Source of the DNA: Helicobacteraceae bacterium
GTDB lineage: Bacteria > Campylobacterota > Campylobacteria > Campylobacterales > SZUA-545
Reading direction: 5' to 3'
DNA: 32,429 nucleotides
Assembly: GCA_031288475.1 (NCBI GenBank)
Contig: JAITRJ010000020.1
Span: 1-32,429, forward strand
The position numbers and the translations under genes were made by a program. The notes beneath the pieces were generated by a model. It saw only the letters and a list, made by a program, of their open reading frames with translations, ran no database searches and was not told the origin of the DNA. Positions within the stretch are counted from its first letter, which is position 1, and each line of letters opens with the position of its first letter. This document shows, piece by piece, positions 1 through 7,732 of the stretch.

Positions 1-330
1 ACTAGCTTCGCGCACTTTGGGGAGCTCCATTCGAGAGTCCAACTTCAAACTCAACTTTACAGGATTGACGCCGAAGTGATTGTAAAAGTAGCGATCCTCG
101 TAGGCCAAAAGCGCGTCAATATAGTAGGGCGAAACTTCATCTATGGTAACGGGGAAACGCCAGATTCCGTTGCTGTCCGCGAAACGCCACAGCGGAGTCC
201 CGTCATCTGCCAGAACGACCCTCGCCATTCGCGCCTCTTTAAGAGGCAGCGGAAAGAGATTGTCCAATGTTATCAGCAGGGCGGGCAGAACGACACAGAC
301 AGCAAACAGAACATTTTTAACTCTTTGCAT
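1..330 (-). CDS. pbpC: Penicillin-binding protein 1C, N-terminal part (runs off the window)
   Basis: Only the first 110 codons are inside the window. Residues 6-24 form a hydrophobic signal anchor. It is followed by the PBP1C-type stretch DDGTPLWRFADSNGIWRFPV and by the glycosyltransferase-51 signature AYEDRYFYNHFGVNP, whose Glu is the catalytic residue in this family. Family knowledge: PBP1C is a bifunctional glycan polymerase and transpeptidase acting in the periplasm. The gene begins 42 bp after the alpha-2-macroglobulin gene on the same strand, the same pairing as E. coli yfhM-pbpC. The residues after GVNP (VKLSLKLDSRMELPKVREAS) do not look like the usual continuation, but the rest lies outside the window. 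Confidence 0.85.
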   Translation of the reverse strand, partial: MQRVKNVLFAVCVVLPALLITLDNLFPLPLKEARMARVVLADDGTPLWRFADSNGIWRFPVTIDEVSPYYIDALLAYEDRYFYNHFGVNPVKLSLKLDSRMELPKVREAS

Positions 331-372
331 CGTTGATCAGCGGCTTCCCCGTATAAAGGGAAAGCCGTACCA

Positions 373-3300
373 CTACTTAACGATCAGCGTGTCCCCGCCT
401 GCGCCGATCGCGTAAAACTGCGGCGAATACATCGACTCAACAAAAGGCGGCGGCACCGCGTAGCTGCCAGGGCTTACCGCCCTCGCCAGATAGACGATTG
501 TTGCCCCATTATCTTTGTCCAGATCCAAAGCGGCGACATAACGATCGTCTCTGAACTCCTGATGAATGATCCTTGTCGCCTCAACCGCGCGCGCGAGTTT
601 TTTGTTCTTCGGCACCTCTGTATTCTCCAGACTGACGCTGCTGGTTCCAAGATTCTGGTTCTCCAGCTCCAGCCCCGCTGGCAGCAGATCGACGACAAGA
701 GCATCATTTATTCTTCTCAGATCGGTCCCGATCCTCAATACCACAACCACAAGCTCGCCGCTCTTTATGCTGCCAAGCGTCGTTTTATCGCCGCCGGTCG
801 TGTAGTACTCCCTGCTAATCACAAAGCCTTTGTTTTTCACCTCCTTAGGCGCAACAACCGGATAACCGACAATTTCAAGCGTGGCAAATATTGAGCGGCT
901 GCCGCTGTTTAGCACGTTTTGCCACGCGTTGATTCCGTTAAAGTCGTATATTCTGCTCACCGCTTTTTGGGCGTTTTGGAAACTTGCCTGCCCGTTTGCC
1001 GAGTTTATTTGCGCCTCCCAGTCCGGCTCGTCGCCTAAAAAGTGCCTCCCAAGAAGCGCGATTGCGTTTCTCTCCTGCGTGGAGAAGTAATTCTTTGTCC
1101 GGATTTCGCCTGAAATGGACGTAAGTATCTCCAAACGCCGATCCTCAAGCAAATCGTATTCATACATAAGTGATAAAGCATAGCCTCTGTCCCTGAACGG
1201 CGTGCCGTAATCGCCATACCAATAGTAGTCGGAGTCTCTGCCGCCATCAATGCTAAACGACAATTGGGAAAGCAGATCGTTCGCTTTGGCAACGTCTCCC
1301 ATCAATTTAAGCGCGATCGCAAGCTGCAATCTGCCAAGTTCGGGCGATTTACTATTCACATTTTCGTAGAGACGCCGCAATTCGGCAAGGCTCGCTTTCT
1401 GCTCCCGCGCAAGCACAAACGCCGCGTAACTCTTAATAGAAAACGAGAGACGGACTATATCGTCCGAATACGTATTAAAAGAGGAAGACGATCCCGCAAG
1501 ATAGTCCTGCAACCGCCAGATCGCCTTTGTCAAAGCGGCTTGCGGTACTTCAAAACCCTGCTCCTTCGCCCGCAACAGAAAATCGGTTACATAGACGCTC
1601 GCCCAATACGCCTCCGAGCTGTCCGCGCTCCAGAAACCAAACGATCCGTTGCTCTTTTGCATATTAAGCAGCCGCGCGATCCCTTTGTTTACGTTCGCTT
1701 TGCGGTCCTCATTCGTCGAGGTTTGTATGCCAAGCTCGGTAAGCTGCTCGGTGGTGTAGTAGATAGAGGGGTAAATACCGCTCGTCGTCTGCTCCACGCA
1801 GCCGTATGGATACGCGAAAAGCTCGCGGATCGCGTAGGCTATGTGAAGCGGCGGAAACGCAGTAATGTTCAACACAGCCTGAACCGTACTCGGCTCCAGC
1901 CTGTTAAGCGTACTGTTGATGTCCTCCTTGCTGAGCGTCTCACCCTTGCTCAACTGTTTGACTAGTTTAAAAGTCTCTGCGGGATACGGGTGGCGGACGC
2001 TTATGTCCCACTTGCGCTCTATCTCCAGTTCATTGCCATTTTGATCCTTCGCGCCCAATACCTCTATGATTACCACGCCCTCGCCATAACCGTATTTGGC
2101 GGTAATTGGTATATATATCACGCGTTTCTGTTTATCAGAAACCTGAACGGATTGCGCCGCTTTACCCGTAAGTGAAAGCAGCCCCTCAGCTTTTACGCGT
2201 ACCTGTACATTTTGATTAACGCCGGACATATTGCTTAAATCCAGCGCGAACATACTATTATCGCCACCCGCCAAAAAGCGCGGATGGTTCAGCTCCACCA
2301 CAAACGGCGCGGCTACGACCACCTTTTGTTCAAAGGAAGCAAAATCCTCGCCGCTCCACACCTGCGCCATAAACCGCAGCTCGCCGTTGAAGTCTGGAAT
2401 CTCAAAGACCACCTCTGCCTCGCCGTTCTCGTTTAACTTGATCGGTTTAGATTGCATAGCGACCATCTGAATCTTCGTCAGCGGCTGCCTGCCGGTTTTA
2501 TCCAGCGCTATGTCGCCGCCGAAGCGCATTTTCGCATTCCGACCTTTTGACTCGATCAGGGAGCCGTATATGTCGAACATATCGACATTAAAGGCACGTT
2601 TTGCAAAAAATCCCTCAAACGGATCGGGGGTTACAAAATTCGTGATATTGAGTATCCCGCTGTCAACCGCCGAAACGATCGCGTATATCTCCTTTCCCTT
2701 CTGCGCCTCGCTCAGATTGATCTTCAGCCCGACCCGCGTCTTACTCTTAGGCTGAACGCTGGAGGGAATATTAAGCGCGAAGTCAAGTTTCCTGTCGCTT
2801 CGATCAAGCGGCAGGTGCAACAATCCGAGCGTGCGTTTAGGCGTCGCGTGGGTCTTTTTGCTGCCGCCCCTGATCACCGCTGCGCCTACGTATATATCGT
2901 GCGTGTTCCACTCCGCCGGTACAGGAATGTCAAAAGCCGAACCCTCTTTCTCAACCTCAATCGCCTGCCACCACAGCAGCCCGCCGTTGTACTCCACAAA
3001 AAGATAGCCACTGCCGCTCTCTGGCGACTCAACCGTCACCTTAGCGATATCGCCCGCCTTGTATGAGGGCTTGTCGATACGCAGCTTGATCTGCTCCGGT
3101 CTCGTTCCGCTGATACCGCCGCTCTCCTGCCAGCTCCAGCCTGCCCAGAAATGGACACTGCTCACCGCGCCGCCATCTCTGTCAACCACCTCGACGACAT
3201 AAGGACCCCACTCCACATCGAAGCTCACCTTTGCGCTTAAACCCTTTTCAACGGCGATTGTACGGCTTTCCAACGTAATCTCTCTTTCGCGGTAGTCGTA

Positions 3301-5487
3301 GTTCCACCCCTCATCGCCGCTGTACCAGTAGTAATCGCGCCGCTTTCGTATCAAATTAACCTGAAGATTTTTATTCTCCAGCCGTTCGCCGTCTTTGTTA
3401 GTATAGATAATTTCAAACTCCGCACTGCTGTCGTAATCAACGGCAAATGTCTGTTCGTAGCGATCGTAGCGATAGTCATATATGTCCTTCCTGCCGAAAT
3501 TGGGCTTGATCGCAGGCAGCGTTTCCTTGGGCCAGAACGGTTGAACCGCCGTTCTTGTTACCGGTCTTCCGCCCGATTCCATCAGACTTGCGGTAAACAC
3601 AATATTCAACGGCGAATCGATGGACGACCATTTGTTATTGACTATAATCCGCGCCTTCCCCTCTCTGTTCAGCGACGTTTCTATGTCGTCTAGAGAACCG
3701 GAACGCTCTTTGTTTCTGACCGATCCGAAGTAAAACCCCGGCAGACTCTTCACCGCCTCTCTCAGCGGTCGCTTAACGATCTCACCGACAAGTACGTTGC
3801 CCGCCGCGGGCGCGCCGTAGAGGTATTTGCCATACAGATCAAACGCCGCGTCTTCTTTGCCGATAATCGGCACGTCCTTGGTGATAATCTCAAGCGCCAT
3901 CTTCTCTGGCATAAAATCTTCCACTTTGAACTGATAGGTCTGTTCAGACTCATATCCCAGATCGAATTTAAAGAACCAATCTCCCGTCGGCGCGTTGCTG
4001 GCCAATTGGTACTCGTATTGATAGAAGCCGTCGATTCCCTGCCATGTAAAGGTTTTTGCGATTTTGTTGTCGCCCTGAATGATCGTTACCTTGATCGGAC
4101 GATTGTCGAGAGGCTTGCCGTCCGCGTCCCGCAAAAGCGCGTTGACGTACACCTTTTCGCCTGATCGGTAGAGATCACGAGGTCCAAAAGCGAAAAGCGT
4201 TCTTGCCAGCGCGGGTTTTCCGGCAATGGCAAACTCGCCTAAATCAAGCGCGCCTCTGTCTAACACGACAAAGCTTGTTTTACCATCTTTTTCCGCCAGC
4301 AGCGCAATGGCGTTCGAGTGATACGCAAGCGCGAGGTGTCCGTCTTTATCCGTCTCTCCGCTGCCGATCGGATCGCCATTCTCGCCGAGAAGTTCGATCT
4401 TTACGCCGCCGGTTGCCCTACCATTCAGCAGGCTTTGCGTAAATATCTCTATGTTTCCGCCTCCGTGCGGGACGTGAGCGATCGCTCCAATGTCAGTTAT
4501 GGAAAAGAGCGTAACGGGCAGCATATAGTCATTGTAGCGCCCCGATCTGGACAACACCGCGTAATAGACGCCCGGTTCGCTAAGCTGCGGTATATCTTTA
4601 ATCGGCAGCGTTACGGTTTCGCGCGTATTTTTCCTGATGCCCAGATCAAACCCGCCCGTATAGACCAGCTCCGACTCCGCACTTCTTTTGTCCAGATAGT
4701 AGCTCTCTGTTTTGTTCTCTCCGTAGAGCAGGCGGATAAACTGCGGCAGGTTTTTTCGGTCGACGCGGAAAAAATCCACGTTTATCTTATTGATGTTTAC
4801 GGCGCTGACCGGCAGCCCCTCCGAAAGATCCGACGGCAGCAGGGAGGCTTTGGAGGCAAAACCGACCGAGGGTTGGAGTTCGCGCGTAACGATGTTAAAA
4901 AAAAGAGGGGTGCTTTGCCCGGTAAGGCTTTTCTGCGCAATGTTTTTTATCTTGGAATCTTCTATCTTTATATTGTATTCGATTTCAGGCTCAACGTATT
5001 TTAAACGCAGTTCTTTCTTGTTTGGCGAAAGCTCCCACGACGCGGCTTCCTCTACCCTTTTATTGACGTAGACCGTGATAAAATCATCAAACTTCTGATT
5101 ATCCAGCAGAGGCGTCGAAAACGTGATAACAATCGCCGCTGCCCCATCGATCGCCATCTCGGAAACATCAAGAATTGTAAAGGGCTTATCCGCAAAATCC
5201 GCTGCGGAATATACGTAGGTTTTCGAGGTCATAGGGCTGTCCGCGGATGCGTTCTCTGTGGAAACGGCTGACCCGCCGCCCAAAGGAAACCTGCTTGCCA
5301 GCAAAAACGCTGCTACGGCGACAACAATCACTCCTGCTATGATAACCGCTATCTTACGCACTGATATCTCCTGACTAAAATATCTACGAAACAGCGCGGG
5401 CATTGTACCAGAAAGGAACTTGAAAAAAACTGAAGGGATCCGCTTTCTGTTTCGCTTTTTTTGCTGCCGCGCGCCGCCGCGCTTCAT
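373..5487 (-). CDS. yfhM: Bacterial alpha-2-macroglobulin (thioester protease inhibitor)
   Basis: A 1704-residue protein of the size expected for bacterial alpha-2-macroglobulins. After a very basic N-terminus there is one membrane segment at about residues 46-64. The protein continues through macroglobulin-type beta domains to the thioester motif Cys1230-Val-Glu-Gln1233 (context YPYGCVEQTTS), followed by the helical thioester domain and a C-terminal receptor-like domain. Family knowledge: such proteins trap proteases in the periplasm and are paired with PBP1C, which repairs peptidoglycan; pbpC follows directly here. E. coli YfhM is a lipoprotein, whereas this copy has no lipobox and appears held by an uncleaved anchor. 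The ATG at 5487 is used; a second ATG at residue 29 is possible. The large open frames on the opposite strand are shadows. Confidence 0.93.
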   Translation of the reverse strand: MKRGGARQQKKRNRKRIPSVFFKFLSGTMPALFRRYFSQEISVRKIAVIIAGVIVVAVAAFLLASRFPLGGGSAVSTENASADSPMTSKTYVYSAADFADKPFTILDVSEMAIDGAAAIVITFSTPLLDNQKFDDFITVYVNKRVEEAASWELSPNKKELRLKYVEPEIEYNIKIEDSKIKNIAQKSLTGQSTPLFFNIVTRELQPSVGFASKASLLPSDLSEGLPVSAVNINKINVDFFRVDRKNLPQFIRLLYGENKTESYYLDKRSAESELVYTGGFDLGIRKNTRETVTLPIKDIPQLSEPGVYYAVLSRSGRYNDYMLPVTLFSITDIGAIAHVPHGGGNIEIFTQSLLNGRATGGVKIELLGENGDPIGSGETDKDGHLALAYHSNAIALLAEKDGKTSFVVLDRGALDLGEFAIAGKPALARTLFAFGPRDLYRSGEKVYVNALLRDADGKPLDNRPIKVTIIQGDNKIAKTFTWQGIDGFYQYEYQLASNAPTGDWFFKFDLGYESEQTYQFKVEDFMPEKMALEIITKDVPIIGKEDAAFDLYGKYLYGAPAAGNVLVGEIVKRPLREAVKSLPGFYFGSVRNKERSGSLDDIETSLNREGKARIIVNNKWSSIDSPLNIVFTASLMESGGRPVTRTAVQPFWPKETLPAIKPNFGRKDIYDYRYDRYEQTFAVDYDSSAEFEIIYTNKDGERLENKNLQVNLIRKRRDYYWYSGDEGWNYDYREREITLESRTIAVEKGLSAKVSFDVEWGPYVVEVVDRDGGAVSSVHFWAGWSWQESGGISGTRPEQIKLRIDKPSYKAGDIAKVTVESPESGSGYLFVEYNGGLLWWQAIEVEKEGSAFDIPVPAEWNTHDIYVGAAVIRGGSKKTHATPKRTLGLLHLPLDRSDRKLDFALNIPSSVQPKSKTRVGLKINLSEAQKGKEIYAIVSAVDSGILNITNFVTPDPFEGFFAKRAFNVDMFDIYGSLIESKGRNAKMRFGGDIALDKTGRQPLTKIQMVAMQSKPIKLNENGEAEVVFEIPDFNGELRFMAQVWSGEDFASFEQKVVVAAPFVVELNHPRFLAGGDNSMFALDLSNMSGVNQNVQVRVKAEGLLSLTGKAAQSVQVSDKQKRVIYIPITAKYGYGEGVVIIEVLGAKDQNGNELEIERKWDISVRHPYPAETFKLVKQLSKGETLSKEDINSTLNRLEPSTVQAVLNITAFPPLHIAYAIRELFAYPYGCVEQTTSGIYPSIYYTTEQLTELGIQTSTNEDRKANVNKGIARLLNMQKSNGSFGFWSADSSEAYWASVYVTDFLLRAKEQGFEVPQAALTKAIWRLQDYLAGSSSSFNTYSDDIVRLSFSIKSYAAFVLAREQKASLAELRRLYENVNSKSPELGRLQLAIALKLMGDVAKANDLLSQLSFSIDGGRDSDYYWYGDYGTPFRDRGYALSLMYEYDLLEDRRLEILTSISGEIRTKNYFSTQERNAIALLGRHFLGDEPDWEAQINSANGQASFQNAQKAVSRIYDFNGINAWQNVLNSGSRSIFATLEIVGYPVVAPKEVKNKGFVISREYYTTGGDKTTLGSIKSGELVVVVLRIGTDLRRINDALVVDLLPAGLELENQNLGTSSVSLENTEVPKNKKLARAVEATRIIHQEFRDDRYVAALDLDKDNGATIVYLARAVSPGSYAVPPPFVESMYSPQFYAIGAGGDTLIVK

Positions 5488-5944
5488 ATGCTTAATGCCC
5501 GCCTTTCCTATGCAAATGAACGATGCGTAGCACGCGCTTTATCTAGAAGATGTTTGGCTAATGATCGCGGCTAGGAAAATACAAGCGCGATATAAATAGA
5601 GTCTTTGTTGATATGGTCTGCGCGATGGTAACGCTTGGCGCTTTGCTGAAAAATCAATGCGAAATGTTTTGCGCTAGATAAGCAAAGCTGGCTTAGCGAC
5701 GTTGCTTGATATATATTTTCATAGTTTGTCGTCTGACTTACGACGCGCTTAATCAAAGCGTTTAATTTTATATCCGTAAGAAAGGCGGTTATTGGAGCTC
5801 TTGCTGCTCACAGAAATATTATCGAAAAGCCGGCGTATAAATGGTTCAAAAGCAAGATTCGGATAAAGGCTGCGTATGCAGAGTTTCGTACGCGTATGGC
5901 AGCTTTATAGAGATCAGTTCAACGGCGCTATAAAAAGCCTTATT
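5488..5944. other. Gene-free interval between the alpha-2-macroglobulin gene and ribD
   Basis: About 460 bp without a convincing gene. Both flanking genes are on the minus strand, so this holds the promoter side of the alpha-2-macroglobulin gene and the end of the ribD transcript. The only open frames are short and not protein-like. I see no clear hairpin followed by a T-run after ribD. Confidence 0.5.
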
Positions 5945-6973
5945 TTATGCGCTTATCCCGCGCCGATGTTCAAGATCGAGCCATATTTTCATATCCCCGC
6001 CAATCGCGCCACCGTGCAGAAACGCCGTTTTATGGAAAGAAGCGGCGGTCAGCCTGCCGCCGTTCAACGCGAAGCTCTCATAGCACAAAATCCAATCGAT
6101 CCGATCTGCTAAGCGGTTTAACAATCCCGCGCCGCCTTCAATCAAGATAAAGCCGCTGTCCGCGTCTAGTTTTTCCGCGATCGAAACGTTTCTGTCCGGA
6201 ACGTTAAACAGCGGAATCGTCCTGTCGAAACTACCCCGTCTGGAGATAACAAGCGCGTTAGGCGCTCTGCCGCCGACACGCCTCGCGTCCAGAATCGGAC
6301 GATCCTGTCTGACCGTGCCGCCGCCCACCACGATTAGATCGCACAACGACCTGAGAGCGTGCACCTCGTCCAGCGCCAAATCGCCGCTGATCCGTCCTTC
6401 ATCAATCGTGCCGTTGAGCCGCTGCGCCCACTTGAGCAGAACGAAGGCGCGGCTAAGCCAAATTTTAAACGGCGTCAAGAGAGCATCGCATTCCTTGGGC
6501 AGTACACCGCGAATGATGGCGATGCCGCGATCGCGCAGATATTCGCCGCCCCCAGCCATTTTGGGGTTGGGATCGTCGCTGCCGATTACCACCCTCCTTA
6601 CGCCCAGATCAGCTATCAGCGGCGCGCAGGCGGGGGTTCTGCCCGCTTTCGCGCATGGCTCCAGCGTAACAAAAAGGCTCGCGCTGGCAAATAAGTGATC
6701 GTGGTTATCGCGCAAGAACCCGCAAATTTTCTCGCTTGCCGTCAGTTTACGCAACTGCGCGATTTTCGTTTCATCGGGACAAAGCTTGCAGAATCCATCG
6801 AAAAAGGCGTTGATCTCCGCATGTGGATCTCCGGCTTTTCTGTGGGCGGCCACGGAGATCAACCGCCCGCAGCGATCAAGAAGCGCCGCGCCGACCGCTG
6901 GATTCGGATAGGTTAAAAGCTGATACTTCCACGCCTCGTCAAGCGCGAGATGCATATAAAACTCATCTCTCAT
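5945..6973 (-). CDS. ribD: Bifunctional diaminohydroxyphosphoribosylaminopyrimidine deaminase / 5-amino-6-(5-phosphoribosylamino)uracil reductase
   Basis: Second and third steps of riboflavin synthesis from GTP. The N-terminal deaminase domain has the zinc signature HAE (51-53) and PC-x8-C (Cys107, Cys116; PCAKAGRTPAC). The C-terminal reductase domain starts near residue 190 with TIDEGRISGD and contains the nucleotide-binding VVGGGTVRQDRP. The N-terminal DEFYMHLALDEAWKYQLLTY followed by PNPAVG is typical of the Campylobacterota form. The length of 342 is slightly short for the family. The ATG at 6973 overlaps the rimP stop by one base (TAATG), so it is translationally coupled as the last gene of the infB operon. 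Confidence 0.95.
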   Translation of the reverse strand: MRDEFYMHLALDEAWKYQLLTYPNPAVGAALLDRCGRLISVAAHRKAGDPHAEINAFFDGFCKLCPDETKIAQLRKLTASEKICGFLRDNHDHLFASASLFVTLEPCAKAGRTPACAPLIADLGVRRVVIGSDDPNPKMAGGGEYLRDRGIAIIRGVLPKECDALLTPFKIWLSRAFVLLKWAQRLNGTIDEGRISGDLALDEVHALRSLCDLIVVGGGTVRQDRPILDARRVGGRAPNALVISRRGSFDRTIPLFNVPDRNVSIAEKLDADSGFILIEGGAGLLNRLADRIDWILCYESFALNGGRLTAASFHKTAFLHGGAIGGDMKIWLDLEHRRGISA

Positions 6974-7386
6974 TAAAATACTACGTTCGCCTTCGCCACT
7001 TCGTTGAAACCTACCGCTTCGTGCCCTTCCACAACGATTTTATCCTCCGCGCTCAATAGCCTGCCTTTGATTTTAGCGCCGCTTTTCAGCGTTATTTTGA
7101 TCTTTTCGCCTATAGCGCCGCCAAAATGTTCCGCCGTTTTAAGCCTGCGATTAAGACCGCGCGAGGAGACCTCCAGCAGATACTCTCCATCGATCGGCGG
7201 CTTTACGTCCAGCAGCGGCGAAATAATACGGCTGATCGCGGCGCATAAATCAATAGTCACGCCTCCGCCCCGATCGATATAGACGCGAAAGATCGTTTTG
7301 CCGCCCTCTCTTACAATCTCCATATCGTAAAGCACGGCGCCCCGGCTTTTGATCAGTGCTTCAATCTCTTCTTTAAGGTTCTCCAT
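6973..7386 (-). CDS. rimP: Ribosome maturation factor RimP
   Basis: A 137-residue protein starting MENLKEEIEALIKSRGAVLY, with the RimP N-terminal alpha/beta domain (VYIDRGGGVTIDLCAAISR, EYLLEVSSRGLNRRL) and a C-terminal SH3-like barrel (KIKITLKSGAKIKGRLL). Family knowledge: it assists assembly of the 30S subunit. The reading frame is open further upstream to 7611, but that part lies inside rbfA in another frame and is not protein-like, so the ATG at 7386 is chosen. It overlaps the end of rbfA by 14 bp. The infB-rbfA-rimP neighbourhood supports the call. Confidence 0.93.
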   Translation of the reverse strand: MENLKEEIEALIKSRGAVLYDMEIVREGGKTIFRVYIDRGGGVTIDLCAAISRIISPLLDVKPPIDGEYLLEVSSRGLNRRLKTAEHFGGAIGEKIKITLKSGAKIKGRLLSAEDKIVVEGHEAVGFNEVAKANVVF

Positions 7387-7732
7387 CTCTATGTATCTCT
7401 TTAAAAATCTGCTCCAGATGCGCGGCTTTTTCAAGGGTATCGTCAAAAACGAAGTGCAGCGCTGGAGATTTGAACCAGCCGTCGTTTGCCGTAACAAAGC
7501 CTGCCAAAAAGCCGCTCGCCTTTTTGAGCTTGGCGACGAGGCGCGTCTGATCGCTCTTTGACACGCCGGCGGCGTCAATGTAGAGATGTGCGTCGCGTCT
7601 GCCCCTGGCAAGCTTCACTTCCAGCAGGGTAAGAGAAGAAAGTTCCGGATCGTTGAGTTCCGACATAGCGGCGGCAAGTCTTTCAAAGAGCGCGGACTGC
7701 GCGCGCTCCAGCCGAATCCGCGCCTCGTTCAA
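7373..7732 (-). CDS. rbfA: 30S ribosome-binding factor A
   Basis: A 119-residue KH-type cold-shock ribosome maturation factor. Recognisable parts are the N-terminal helix with RIRLERAQSALFERLAAAMS, the ELNDPELSSLTLLEVKLARG strand region, and the C-terminal SPALHFVFDDTLEKAAHLEQ, equivalent to the usual PxLxFxxDxS segment. The ATG overlaps the infB stop by four bases (ATGA), so it should be co-translated with infB. Family knowledge: it binds free 30S subunits near the 5' end of 16S rRNA. Confidence 0.93.
   Translation of the reverse strand: MNEARIRLERAQSALFERLAAAMSELNDPELSSLTLLEVKLARGRRDAHLYIDAAGVSKSDQTRLVAKLKKASGFLAGFVTANDGWFKSPALHFVFDDTLEKAAHLEQIFKEIHRDGEP

Noticed and set aside
1264-1965. 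Long open frame of 233 codons on the plus strand
   Set aside because: It lies wholly antisense to the alpha-2-macroglobulin coding region, is Arg-rich and not protein-like; a shadow frame.
4318-5004. Open frame of 228 codons on the plus strand
   Set aside because: Also antisense to the alpha-2-macroglobulin gene, with no family resemblance.
7387-7611. N-terminal extension of rimP by 75 codons
   Set aside because: These codons lie inside rbfA in another frame; the RimP homology starts exactly at the ATG at 7386.
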